In this document: piece after piece, positions 7,410 to 15,088 of the stretch | How the letters are laid out: the number at the start of each line of letters is the position of its first letter | How positions within the stretch are numbered: the stretch's first letter is position 1 | Assembly: GCA_035650495.1 (NCBI GenBank) | Contig: DASRHK010000079.1 | Coordinates: 1 to 23,323 of the forward strand | Reading direction: 5' to 3' | Length of the DNA: 23,323 nt | DNA from: DASRHK01 sp035650495 | GTDB taxonomy: Bacteria; Pseudomonadota; Gammaproteobacteria; Nevskiales; Nevskiaceae | Notes under the pieces: model-generated | Told to the model about the DNA's origin: nothing | The model's input: the letters and a program-made list of their open reading frames with translations, nothing else | Databases searched by the model: none | Position numbers and translations under genes: made by a program

Positions 7410-8297
7410 ATGTCGGCCCAACCCACCCAAGGCAGCTCGGAGCAGGGCGCTTCGACCGCCAACGGCATCGCGATGCTGTTGCTGCTGATCGGCCTCGGCG
7501 TCGTCGAGCTCCTCGGCTTCTCCTCGCTGCACGAGCGCTTCGGCGCGATCGGCGCCGTGATCGCCATTGCGATCACGTTCATCGCGGGCGGCTTCTTCAA
7601 GCTCGAGCCGAACGAGTCGGGCGTGCTGACGCTGTTCGGCGCCTATCGCGGCACGGAGCGCAACGCGGGCCTGCGCTGGACACTGCCGTGGAACGGCCGT
7701 CGCCGCATCAGCGTGCGCGCCCGCAACCACAACATCGACACGCTCAAGGTGAACGACAAGCGCGGCAACCCGATCGAGATCGCGGCCGTCGTGGTGTGGC
7801 GCGTCGCCGACACGGCGCAGGCGCTGTTCGACGTCGAGGACTTCGAGAATTTCGTGAAAGTGCAGAGCGAGTCGGCGCTGCGCCACGTCGCGACGCGCTA
7901 CAACTACGACTTCGGCGAGGATCACGAGGCCAACGAAATCACGCTGCGCGGCGGCGCCGAAGCCGTCGCCGAATCGCTGCGTGAAGAGCTGCAGGCGCGC
8001 GTCGATCAGGCCGGCGTGCTCGTCGAGGAAGCCAAGCTCACGCATCTCGCATACGCGCCCGAGATCGCCGGCGCGATGCTGCGCCGTCAGCAGGCCGAAG
8101 CGGTGATCGCGGCGCGCACCAAGATCGTCAGCGGCGCGGTGTCGATGGTCGAGACCGCGTTGAAGAGCTTGTCCGAGAAGCGCCTCGTCGAGCTCGACGA
8201 CGAGCGTCGTGCGGCGATGGTGTCGAACCTGATGGTCGTGCTCTGCTCGGATCGCGACACGCAGCCGGTGGTGAATACCGGAACGCTGTACACGTGA
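7410..8297 (+). CDS. SPFH/band-7 domain membrane protein
   Basis: 295 residues from an ATG with GGGGAG 9 bases upstream. Two hydrophobic segments (about 19-38 and 46-62) anchor an SPFH (stomatin/prohibitin/flotillin/HflK-C) domain. It begins at FFKLEPNESGVLTLFGAYRG, includes the conserved EIAAVVVWRVADT strand region, and runs into a helical segment with an ALRHVATRYNYD motif and a final coiled-coil-like region (about 190-270). Such proteins scaffold membrane microdomains or regulate membrane proteases; the partner here is not evident. The Arc-type gene follows 18 bases after the stop, and I recall this pairing in other proteobacteria. The promoter carries a palindrome over its -10 box. Confidence 0.9.
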   Translation: MSAQPTQGSSEQGASTANGIAMLLLLIGLGVVELLGFSSLHERFGAIGAVIAIAITFIAGGFFKLEPNESGVLTLFGAYRGTERNAGLRWTLPWNGRRRISVRARNHNIDTLKVNDKRGNPIEIAAVVVWRVADTAQALFDVEDFENFVKVQSESALRHVATRYNYDFGEDHEANEITLRGGAEAVAESLREELQARVDQAGVLVEEAKLTHLAYAPEIAGAMLRRQQAEAVIAARTKIVSGAVSMVETALKSLSEKRLVELDDERRAAMVSNLMVVLCSDRDTQPVVNTGTLYT

Positions 8298-8315
8298 TCC
8301 GGGCCTGATCGACGC

Positions 8316-8504
8316 GTGGCATCGCCGGACAAGAAAGCCTTCCTGCTGCGCGTGGCGCCCGAGGTCTGGGAGCAGATCGAGCGCCTCGCGGCGACGGAGC
8401 TGCGCTCGGTGAACAGCCAGGTCGAGTATCTGCTGCGCGAAGCGCTCGCCAAGCGCGGCTTGCAGTCGACGGGCACGACCGCGAAGACAGCGAAGAAGGG
8501 CTAG
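8316..8504 (+). CDS. Arc-type ribbon-helix-helix DNA-binding protein
   Basis: 62 residues from a GTG start with no strong ribosome binding site. It begins with a short β-strand (KKAFLLRVAPEVWEQI), as in Arc/MetJ/TraY proteins, where residues of the strand contact DNA in the major groove. Two helices follow (about 15-27 and 32-46, the second containing SVNSQVEYLLREAL, close to the Arc-like 'S-x-N-x-x-I' helix cap). The Lys/Thr-rich tail is probably disordered. It follows the SPFH gene by 18 bases and is presumably cotranscribed. It may bind the palindrome at 7363-7376 and autoregulate the pair, which is inference. Its TAG overlaps the convergent hybrid-kinase TAG within CTAG. Confidence 0.85.
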   Translation: MASPDKKAFLLRVAPEVWEQIERLAATELRSVNSQVEYLLREALAKRGLQSTGTTAKTAKKG

Positions 8505-10063
8505 GCCGCGCGTCCGAGCGGCGGATAGCCTTCGATCAGCGCCAGCAGCTGGCGCAGGTCGCAGGGCTTCTCGAGCCGGCGATTCGAAACCTGATCGAGG
8601 AATTCGCGCGAGCGCTGCGTGAATGCGCCGCCGGTCAGGAAGATCATCCGCTGCGCCTCGTCCGGCACCTGCTGCGCGAGCGCTTCGTAAAGATCCATGC
8701 CGGTCATCTCCGGCATCATCAGGTCGCAGAGGATCACGTCGTAGCGATCGCCGCCGCCGATGCCGTCGAGCACGTCGCGCGCGCCGGTCTTCACGGTCAC
8801 GTCGTGGCTGCGCTCGAGCAGGCGCTTCAGCGCGTAGGCGACGACCATGTCGTCGTCGACGATGAGCACGCGCGAGCGTCGTGCGGCGAGCGACTGATCC
8901 ACCGGCGGCTGCACGCGCGATTCGGGGGTGGCTGCAGGCAGCAGGACGCGGAACGTGGTGCCCTTGCCGACCTCGCTCTCGACTTCGATGCGCCCGTCGA
9001 GCGCCGAGACGATGCGATGGCAGATCGACAGGCCGAGCCCCAGGCCCGCGCCGATGCGCTTGGTGGTGAAGAACGGCGTGAACAGGCGCTTCTGCACTTC
9101 CGGCGTCATGCCGGAGCCGGAATCGCGGATCTCGACGGCGACCATGCCGCTCGCGTGCATGCACGTGGTCACGTGGATCTCGTTGTGCTCGGCGCGGCCT
9201 TCGGCGATCGCCTGCGCGCCGTTCATCACGATGTTCAGGAAAGCCTGGCCGAGGCGCGACTCGTTGGCGTTCACCGGCGCGATCGCGCCGAACTCCTTCA
9301 CCACCCGCGCGCGATGACGGATTTCGTTCGATGCCATGCGCACGACGGAGTCGAGCAGCGGGTGCAGGTTCACCGGACCGCGCGTCTCGTCCTCGGTGCG
9401 CGAGAAGATCTTCAGGTCGCGGATGATGCCGCGCATGCGATTGGCGGCTTCGCGGGCGAAGCTGACCGCGTCGACCGCCTTGCCGATGCGCGGGTCGGCG
9501 CCAGGCACGGCGAGCTCGCCCAAGTCGTCGGCGATCAGCTCGAGATTGCCCATCACGGCAGCGAGCGGATTGTTGAGCTCGTGCGCGACGCCCGCGGCGA
9601 GCGTGCCGACCGAGGCCATGCGATCGGAGATCAAGAGCTGCGACTGCAGCTTGTTGCGCTCTTCCTGCGACTCGCGATGCAGCCGGCGCACGGCGGCGTC
9701 GGCGAGCTCGCGCTCGATCGCGGGCAGCAGTCGCGAGAATTTCCCCTTGACGATGAAATCGTGCGCGCCGGCCTTTAGAGCGTCGACCGCGATCTCCTCG
9801 CCGATGGCGCCGGAGATGAGGATGAACGGGATGTCGATCCCGCTCGCCTTGGTGATCGCGAGCGCGGCCATGCCGCCGAAGCCCGGGATGCTGTGATCCG
9901 AGAAGATGATGTCCCACCGCGAATCGCGCAGTGCGGCGCGCAGCGCGTCGGCGGTCTGCACGCGCGTGAACTCGAGCGTGTAGCCCTTCATGATCTCGCG
10001 GGCGAGCAGGACGGCGTCGTCCTCGTTGTCCTCGACGATCAGCGCTCGCAGCGGCTTAGCCAT
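8501..10063 (-). CDS. Hybrid histidine kinase, REC-HisKA-HATPase-REC
   Basis: 520 residues, no membrane segment. The N-terminal receiver (about 5-120) has phospho-acceptor Asp56 in IIFSDHSIP. A HisKA/dimerisation region carries the H-box VAHELNNPL (His161). The HATPase domain has N-box FLNIVMNGAQAI (about 275-286), G1 DSGSGM and G2 GAGLGLGLS. A second receiver (about 397-515) has IVDDD acid residues, Asp447 in ILCDLMMP and Lys499. It lacks a DNA-binding or other output domain and has no sensory domain of its own, so the N-terminal receiver is probably its input. It is the last gene of the monooxygenase/phosphorelay cluster and overlaps the preceding response regulator by 8 bases. Final output is unknown. 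Confidence 0.93.
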   Translation of the reverse strand: MAKPLRALIVEDNEDDAVLLAREIMKGYTLEFTRVQTADALRAALRDSRWDIIFSDHSIPGFGGMAALAITKASGIDIPFILISGAIGEEIAVDALKAGAHDFIVKGKFSRLLPAIERELADAAVRRLHRESQEERNKLQSQLLISDRMASVGTLAAGVAHELNNPLAAVMGNLELIADDLGELAVPGADPRIGKAVDAVSFAREAANRMRGIIRDLKIFSRTEDETRGPVNLHPLLDSVVRMASNEIRHRARVVKEFGAIAPVNANESRLGQAFLNIVMNGAQAIAEGRAEHNEIHVTTCMHASGMVAVEIRDSGSGMTPEVQKRLFTPFFTTKRIGAGLGLGLSICHRIVSALDGRIEVESEVGKGTTFRVLLPAATPESRVQPPVDQSLAARRSRVLIVDDDMVVAYALKRLLERSHDVTVKTGARDVLDGIGGGDRYDVILCDLMMPEMTGMDLYEALAQQVPDEAQRMIFLTGGAFTQRSREFLDQVSNRRLEKPCDLRQLLALIEGYPPLGRAA

Positions 10064-10496
10064 GGGCTCGCGTTGTCGGAGCGGCGTTGTTCAGCACCAT
10101 CCAGTACAGGCCGAGCTGGCGCGCGGCTTCGGTGAACTCGACGAAGTCGACCGGCTTGCGCACGTAGGAGTTGGCGCCGGCGCGATAGCTTCCCATCAGA
10201 TCCTCGTCCTGCTCGGACGAGGTGAGGATCACCACCGGCAGGAGCTTGGTGCGCTCGTCGGCGCGGATCCGGCGCAGGATCTCGAGCCCGTCGTACTTCG
10301 GCACCTTGAGATCGAGCAGCACCACCTGCGGCAGGATGCGCTTGCCGTTGGCGGAGAACAGGTAATCGAGCGCTTCCTCGCCGTCGCGCGCGACGACGAT
10401 CTGGTTGGCGATGTGGTACTTCTCGAACGCGCGCAGCGTCAGCGCGACGTCGTCGGGATTGTCCTCGACGAGGAGGATCAGGGGGATGCGGCTCAT
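10056..10496 (-). CDS. Single-domain response regulator (Rcp1-like)
   Basis: 146 residues, almost entirely one receiver domain: acidic pair Glu11/Asp12, phospho-acceptor Asp62 in VVLLDLKVPKYDG, Thr92 and Lys114 in YVRKPVDF. The extended loop after the phosphorylation site and the RADERTKLLPVVILTSS segment are typical of Rcp1-type regulators that pair with phytochrome-like kinases, matching the H-box style of the adjacent PAS kinase. The ATG at 10496 overlaps the kinase stop (TGATG); a TTG one codon upstream is less likely. Without an output domain it probably relays phosphate between the two flanking kinases, which is inference. Confidence 0.93.
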   Translation of the reverse strand: MSRIPLILLVEDNPDDVALTLRAFEKYHIANQIVVARDGEEALDYLFSANGKRILPQVVLLDLKVPKYDGLEILRRIRADERTKLLPVVILTSSEQDEDLMGSYRAGANSYVRKPVDFVEFTEAARQLGLYWMVLNNAAPTTRAHG

Positions 10497-11641
10497 CAAC
10501 GACTCTCTTGGCGATTCTCTGGAGCGGGCAGGGTGAAGGTGAAGCGGGCGCCTTTGCCTTTCTCGGCCTGCGCCCAGATGCGGCCGCCGTGGCGATGGAC
10601 GATGCGCTGCACGGTGGCGAGTCCGATCCCGTTGCCGGGGAACTCGGCGTCCGTGTGCAGGCGGTGGAATGGCGAGAACAGCGCGGCGGCGTGCGCCATG
10701 TCGAAGCCGGCGCCGTTGTCCTGCACGAAGTAGTGATCGTCCTCCGCACCGAACTCGATGCGCGGCGCGGCGGCGTTGCCGGTGTACTTCCAGGCATTGC
10801 CGATCAGGTTCTCGAGCACGGCGCGCACGAGCGACGGATCGCCCGCGCTCCTGACGCCATCGGCGATGACCCAGTCGACCTTGCGATCGGGCTGCGTCTT
10901 CTGCAGATCGCTCGCGACGCTGCGCGCCATCTCGGACAGATCGAGCGCTCGGTGATGCAATTGCGCGCGGCCCACGCGCGACAGGCGCAACAGATCGTCG
11001 ATCAGGTTGCCCATGCGCTGCGCCGCGTTGCGCACGCGGTGCAGGTAGTCGTGACCCTTGCCGTCGAGCTCTGCGCTGCAGTCCTCGAGCAGCGCCTGCG
11101 AGAAGCCGTCGATGGCGCGCAGCGGCGCGCGCAGATCGTGCGAGACGGAATAGTTGAACGCCTCGAGCTCTTTCAGCGCGGCGTCCAATTCGATCGTGCG
11201 CTGCTTCACACGCCGATCGAGCTCGGCCTGGATGTCCTTCTGCTCGGTGATGTCGACGCAGGAGCCGATGTAGCCGGCGAAAGTGCCGTCGGCGGCGAAG
11301 CGCGGCACGCCCTGATCGAGGATCCAGCGATATTCACCATCGTGGCGGCGCAGGCGATATTCCATGCGGAACGGCTTGCGCGCGACGAACGAGTCCATGT
11401 AGACGTGCATGCAGTTCTGGAAATCCTCGGCGTGCACGCCTTCCGCCCAGCCGTTCCCGTATTCCTCCTCGATCGTGCGGCCGGTGAACGCGAGCCACGG
11501 CTGATTGAAGAAGTAGCAGAGCGCGTCAGTGCCCGCCATCCACAGCAGGACCGGCGCGCAGTCCGCCATGATCCTGAAGCGCTCCTCGATCTCCTCGCGC
11601 GGCGGCTCGCGCAGCAGCTGCACCTTGGCGTGCCGGCTCAT
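10496..11641 (-). CDS. PAS-domain sensor histidine kinase
   Basis: 381 residues; the ATG at 11641 overlaps the stop of the monooxygenase β-subunit gene (TGATG). A PAS/PAC sensor domain (about 18-135, with FNQPWLAFTGRT and the PAC ending CVDITEQK) is followed by a helical linker and a HisKA domain with SVSHDLRAPL (His168). The HATPase has N-box ENLIGNAWKYT (277-287), G1 DNGAGFD (308-314) and G2 GNGIGLA (336-342). No membrane segment, so it is a cytoplasmic sensor. PAS domains in TodS/TmoS-type kinases bind aromatic substrates, and its coupling to a monooxygenase operon makes substrate sensing plausible. That is inference; no heme or flavin ligand motif is evident. Confidence 0.93.
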   Translation of the reverse strand: MSRHAKVQLLREPPREEIEERFRIMADCAPVLLWMAGTDALCYFFNQPWLAFTGRTIEEEYGNGWAEGVHAEDFQNCMHVYMDSFVARKPFRMEYRLRRHDGEYRWILDQGVPRFAADGTFAGYIGSCVDITEQKDIQAELDRRVKQRTIELDAALKELEAFNYSVSHDLRAPLRAIDGFSQALLEDCSAELDGKGHDYLHRVRNAAQRMGNLIDDLLRLSRVGRAQLHHRALDLSEMARSVASDLQKTQPDRKVDWVIADGVRSAGDPSLVRAVLENLIGNAWKYTGNAAAPRIEFGAEDDHYFVQDNGAGFDMAHAAALFSPFHRLHTDAEFPGNGIGLATVQRIVHRHGGRIWAQAEKGKGARFTFTLPAPENRQESR

Positions 11642-12642
11642 CAGAACTCTCGCTCCGGCCCAGGCATGAGCGCGAAGGTCGGGGTGCACGCGCGATCGAG
11701 ATCGAGCAGGATCGTCTCGAACGGGCAGGGCGCGAAGCGCTCGAGCCCTTCGCAGAACAGCGGCGCGAACGCGCGCATCGCATTCATCACCGGCTCGTGC
11801 CACTTGGCAGCCCACGCCCGCATCGTCGCGACGTTGGCCTCGTCGTCGCGGGCGAGCGTGGCGGCGAGCGTCGAGCTCCACTGCCGATGCCAGAGGCAGT
11901 CCTCGTTGAGCGAAAGGAACATCTGCGAGAGCACTTCATCGCCCTGGCTCGCAGCGAGCTTGGCGAAATGGGCCATGAACAGCTCGTCGAACGCCGGCTT
12001 CAGCACGAGACTGAGCGCGACGAACGCCTCGCCGAAGTCGTAGGTGACCAGCATCTGCTCGATCACGCGACGCAGCGGCTGCCACATCGGATCCTCTTGC
12101 CAGAGCGACTTGCTGTCGGCGCCGAACGACGCGCGCGTCTGCTGGATCTGGCGCATGCGATACGCGCAGCGCTGGATGCGGCGCATCTCGTCGGCCGCCT
12201 GCAGCGCGCCGGTGATGACGACGCGACCCGTCGGCGCCATCTGCCCGACGTAGGCCGCGATCATCTGCAATCCATGCAGCGGATAGCGCAGCACCGGCAG
12301 CACGCGCTCGAGGCGCATGCGCCAGGCGGCCGTCATCGCAGCGTCGTAGCCCGTCGCCTCGACCGCGTTGAGCAGGCCGTCGACGAAGGTTTCCTTGGCT
12401 TTCTGCAGCTCGGTGTACTTGGTGTAGGTCGTCTCGCGCGGATCGCGGAACGCTTCCCAGTCCTTGCAGCGCAGCGGCGATCCTTTCTGATGCTTCGCGT
12501 ACCACGCGGCGATCGGCGTATCGACCTCGAAGCCGCGCTCGGGATAGAACAGGAGCTTCGTCGTGACGATGTCGTACTCGCTCGGCTTGCGGCCGAGGTT
12601 CTCCAGATGCCAGTAGGTGCGACGCGCCGTGGCAGTGCTCAT
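11641..12642 (-). CDS. tmoE: Di-iron monooxygenase hydroxylase β subunit (TmoE-like)
   Basis: 333 residues from the ATG at 12642, which overlaps the effector-gene stop as ATGA. The all-helical sequence fits the β subunit of soluble di-iron hydroxylases of the toluene/alkene group: an N-terminal RTYWHLENLGRKPSEYDIVT stretch, a PTGRVVITGALQAADEMRRIQ segment, and QWSSTLA with an Asn/Glu-rich helix before it. The family's β subunit has the ferritin-like fold but no iron ligands; it supports the α subunit and helps form the effector docking groove. Length is close to TmoE/TouE (about 305-335). The gene follows the A-B-C-D order of the family exactly and is followed directly by the PAS kinase gene. 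Confidence 0.92.
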   Translation of the reverse strand: MSTATARRTYWHLENLGRKPSEYDIVTTKLLFYPERGFEVDTPIAAWYAKHQKGSPLRCKDWEAFRDPRETTYTKYTELQKAKETFVDGLLNAVEATGYDAAMTAAWRMRLERVLPVLRYPLHGLQMIAAYVGQMAPTGRVVITGALQAADEMRRIQRCAYRMRQIQQTRASFGADSKSLWQEDPMWQPLRRVIEQMLVTYDFGEAFVALSLVLKPAFDELFMAHFAKLAASQGDEVLSQMFLSLNEDCLWHRQWSSTLAATLARDDEANVATMRAWAAKWHEPVMNAMRAFAPLFCEGLERFAPCPFETILLDLDRACTPTFALMPGPEREF

Positions 12643-12935
12643 CGGGCGTTCTCCGCGGTCCACGTCGCCTGATCCTCGTTGACCAGGAAGCGACCCTTGA
12701 ACGACGGCATGACCAGCTCGAGATCGGCCGGCAGCGCGAACGACTGGCCGGTCACGGCCTCGATCGCTTCGCGCGTGACGACGCAGCGTCGCGGCACGAG
12801 CACGCGCACGTAGGAGCCGCGATCCTCGATCGTGACGTTGTCGTTGAGCTTGCGGATGGCGGCGATCACGGCGTCGCCGGCCGGACCGTTCTCCAGCACC
12901 GGCCCGACCGTTTCCGCAACGCGGATCTCAGCCAT
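12639..12935 (-). CDS. tmoD: Monooxygenase effector protein (MmoB/DmpM family, TmoD-like)
   Basis: 98 residues, typical for TmoD/TouD. The fold family is recognisable from VGPVLENGPAGDAVIAAI near the N-terminus and the VTIEDRGSYVRVLVPRRCVVTREAIEAVTG core, ending in FKGRFLVNEDQATW. The cofactorless effector docks on the hydroxylase and controls access of substrate and oxygen to the di-iron site. It overlaps the Rieske gene by 8 bases upstream and the β-subunit gene by 4 bases downstream, so stoichiometric, coupled translation is likely. Confidence 0.94.
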   Translation of the reverse strand: MAEIRVAETVGPVLENGPAGDAVIAAIRKLNDNVTIEDRGSYVRVLVPRRCVVTREAIEAVTGQSFALPADLELVMPSFKGRFLVNEDQATWTAENAR

Positions 12936-13257
12936 GCGACGTCTCGGGAATCTCGGGGCAAACGTCGACGAGGATCACGCCGTCCTCGACGCGCACCGCG
13001 AACGGCGTCAGATGCTTGTTGCGCGGATTGAGCCCGCAGCCGGTGCGCACGTCGAACTCGAAGTGATGGCCGGCGCAGGTCAGCCGACAGCCGTGGAGAT
13101 AGCCGTCGGACAGCGGCAGTCCCAGATGCGCGCAGCGATCCTCGTACGCGTAGACGTGATCGCCGTTGCGGATCAGCAGGACCTTGCGGCCGTCGACGTT
13201 GCACGCGTGCATGTCGCCGTCCCAGAGCTCGCGGAGCGGCATCGCTTTGGAGAACAT
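12928..13257 (-). CDS. tmoC: Rieske-type ferredoxin (TmoC-like)
   Basis: 109 residues from the ATG at 13257, which has AGGAG upstream within the end of the preceding gene. The [2Fe-2S] Rieske ligands are present: Cys42 and His44 in CAH, and Cys61 and His64 in CAGH. They fall three positions earlier than the ligands of T4MO ferredoxin as I recall them (45/47/64/67). The protein passes electrons from a reductase to the hydroxylase. Because no reductase gene follows in this operon, the donor must be encoded elsewhere or be a generic reductase. One base separates its ATG from the preceding stop. Confidence 0.95.
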   Translation of the reverse strand: MFSKAMPLRELWDGDMHACNVDGRKVLLIRNGDHVYAYEDRCAHLGLPLSDGYLHGCRLTCAGHHFEFDVRTGCGLNPRNKHLTPFAVRVEDGVILVDVCPEIPETSHG

Positions 13258-13258
13258 G

Positions 13259-13498
13259 TCAGTGCTCCTGCACGACGTCGACGCGATCGAGCGCGCCGAG
13301 GCCGGCTGCCTTGACCGTGAGCGCTGGATCGAGCGCATGCGTGCCGATGTAGACGCGGGCGCGCGCCGCTGGCTTCACGCGGACCGATGCGGCTTGCTGC
13401 AGCACTTTCGCGACGTCGGCGATGGTCTGGTGATCGTGCACCAGCACGACCATGCCGATGGTGTCGCCGCGAAGGAATCCATAGAGAGGCACGAGCAT
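13259..13498 (-). CDS. tmoB: Monooxygenase hydroxylase γ subunit (TmoB-like)
   Basis: 79 residues, a little shorter than TmoB (about 84). It has a ubiquitin-like β-grasp character: MLVPLYGFLRGDTIGMVVLVHD at the N-terminus, then a helix with QTIADVAKVLQQA and VYIGTHALDPALTVKAAGLGALDRVDVV. This is the small third subunit of the (αβγ)2 hydroxylase. The ATG overlaps the α-subunit stop by one base (TGATG). Assignment rests on position, size and the PLYGF / PALTV pattern. Confidence 0.9.
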   Translation of the reverse strand: MLVPLYGFLRGDTIGMVVLVHDHQTIADVAKVLQQAASVRVKPAARARVYIGTHALDPALTVKAAGLGALDRVDVVQEH

Positions 13499-15000
13499 CA
13501 GGCGACTTCCTTTTCCTTGTGACGCTCGATCTGCGCTTCGAGCCAGCGATAGTTGCCGCGCGCCACGTCCTTGCCCCACATGTCCTGCGTGAGGCCGAAC
13601 GACTTGCGCAGCAGCTCCAGAAGATTCGCCGGCGCTTCGCCGGTGAGGATGCGCATCACGACGTCCTTGTGCGCCGCGTAGCGCTCCGGCTCCTGCTTGA
13701 AGATCCATTCGCACGGCTCGGAGCAGAAGAAATACTTGCGGCCTTCGTGCGCGTGCAGGCGCGCGGTGTTGTGCGCGGGTGTGCCGCCGCAGAGCACGAG
13801 CTGGCAGGTCGAGCAGAACGTGACCGGCGTCGCGCCGTGCGTGTGCCATTCGACACCGGGACCGGACTCGCGCCAACGCTCGGCGACGCGCTCCCAGATC
13901 GGGTCCATCTGCGGCCAGGTCTTCGGATATTTCTGCGCGAGCCACGCGCGCTCTTCCGGCCCGGGCATCGCGAAGTCGAACCACACCGTCGCGCGATAGG
14001 TGTAGGCGCTCGCGTAGACCATGTGGTGATAGCTGTCGAGCGCGTCGAGGAACTGCTGCCAGTACCACGGACGCTTCAGGCCCATCTCGTCGAGCGAGCG
14101 CTGGAACTGGTCGAGGATCCATTCGTGGACGAATTCCTTGAACGACTGCCGGCGATGCTCCAGCGGCGTCAGGTAATCCATCGCGAAGCCGGTGACCACC
14201 GCGAAGAACAGCCACGAGCGCCAGAACCACTTGTCGACCAGCCGCTGCGCGTACTCGCGATCGTGCTTGATCAGCGTGAGCAGCACCGGATGGCCGATCT
14301 GCGCGTGGCGCGCCTCGTCGGTCTGGATGCTCTTCACCATCTTCTCGAACATGCGGTCGCCTGCGGCCTGCGCGAGCGACGACAGGCCGACGAACTGCAG
14401 ATTGGTGAAGCCGGTCTCGAACACGAAGTGCGTCGCGATCGCGAACTCGATCGGGTTCGACGCGGTGAGCATCTCGTCGACCAGATGGCGTCCCGCGATG
14501 GCGACCCAGTCGTTGGTGTGGAAGAACTTGTGCGTCCAGTCGAACTGCGGATCGAGCTTGACCAGCTCGTGCATCACCATCAGCGGGATCTGCGTGTGGC
14601 GGAACTCGTCGAGCGCGCCGAAGTTCGCCATCGTGCGCCACGCGCTGTCGCGCCCGAAGCGCGTCGCGCGCAGGTTGCCGACCACCGCTGCGAACTCCGC
14701 GAGGGGCAGCGTCGCCGAATGCAGCTTCAGCGCGTTGAGCCAGGAGGCGTCGAGCTTGCGGTAGTCCTCGATGCGGCCGACCGCGTCGCGCACCGCATAA
14801 ACGGAGGCGTCCTTCGCGTGCTGCGTGGAGACGTATTCGGCGTAGGTCGTCTTGTACGGCTCATCCCAATCCTTCCACGCCGCTTGCGGCAGCCAGGGCG
14901 TGCCGCTGACGACATCGGGAAAGACGTCGCGCTCGCCGACATAGGAAAACTCCCAGTCGAGCTTGCGCGCAAGGTCCAGCCATTGGTCCCGTTTGAGCAT
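13498..15000 (-). CDS. tmoA: Di-iron monooxygenase hydroxylase α subunit (TmoA-like)
   Basis: 500 residues from an ATG with GAGG 7 bases upstream. All six carboxylate/His iron ligands are present: Glu102, Glu132 and His135 (DEFRH), Glu195 (FETGFTN), Glu229 and His232 (DEARH). Each is two positions before the T4MO ligand (104/134/137/197/231/234), and Thr199 matches the catalytic Thr201. Pocket residues differ: Leu98, Ala101 and Pro139 at the T4MO Ile100, Gly103 and Gln141 positions. A C-terminal Cys4 segment (Cys396, 399, 426, 430) resembles the YHS-like part of phenol-hydroxylase α subunits and T4MO lacks it. The family is clear; whether the substrate is aromatic or alkene is not. The 88 bases upstream hold no convincing σ70 or σ54 promoter. 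Confidence 0.95.
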   Translation of the reverse strand: MLKRDQWLDLARKLDWEFSYVGERDVFPDVVSGTPWLPQAAWKDWDEPYKTTYAEYVSTQHAKDASVYAVRDAVGRIEDYRKLDASWLNALKLHSATLPLAEFAAVVGNLRATRFGRDSAWRTMANFGALDEFRHTQIPLMVMHELVKLDPQFDWTHKFFHTNDWVAIAGRHLVDEMLTASNPIEFAIATHFVFETGFTNLQFVGLSSLAQAAGDRMFEKMVKSIQTDEARHAQIGHPVLLTLIKHDREYAQRLVDKWFWRSWLFFAVVTGFAMDYLTPLEHRRQSFKEFVHEWILDQFQRSLDEMGLKRPWYWQQFLDALDSYHHMVYASAYTYRATVWFDFAMPGPEERAWLAQKYPKTWPQMDPIWERVAERWRESGPGVEWHTHGATPVTFCSTCQLVLCGGTPAHNTARLHAHEGRKYFFCSEPCEWIFKQEPERYAAHKDVVMRILTGEAPANLLELLRKSFGLTQDMWGKDVARGNYRWLEAQIERHKEKEVA

Positions 15001-15088
15001 GCCGCCGCCTCGCTTCTCCCGGAACGAAGTAGACCCCAGCGTCGCGCGGGGGCGGCCGCCGCCACAAGAGTTTCCTTGTAGTCAAGAC

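Noticed and set aside
15001..15088. Search for a σ54 or σ70 promoter before the monooxygenase α gene
   Set aside because: TTGACT at 15085-15080 has no -10 at 15-19 bases, and no TGGC-N8-TTGC pattern is present. The promoter may lie before the upstream receiver gene.
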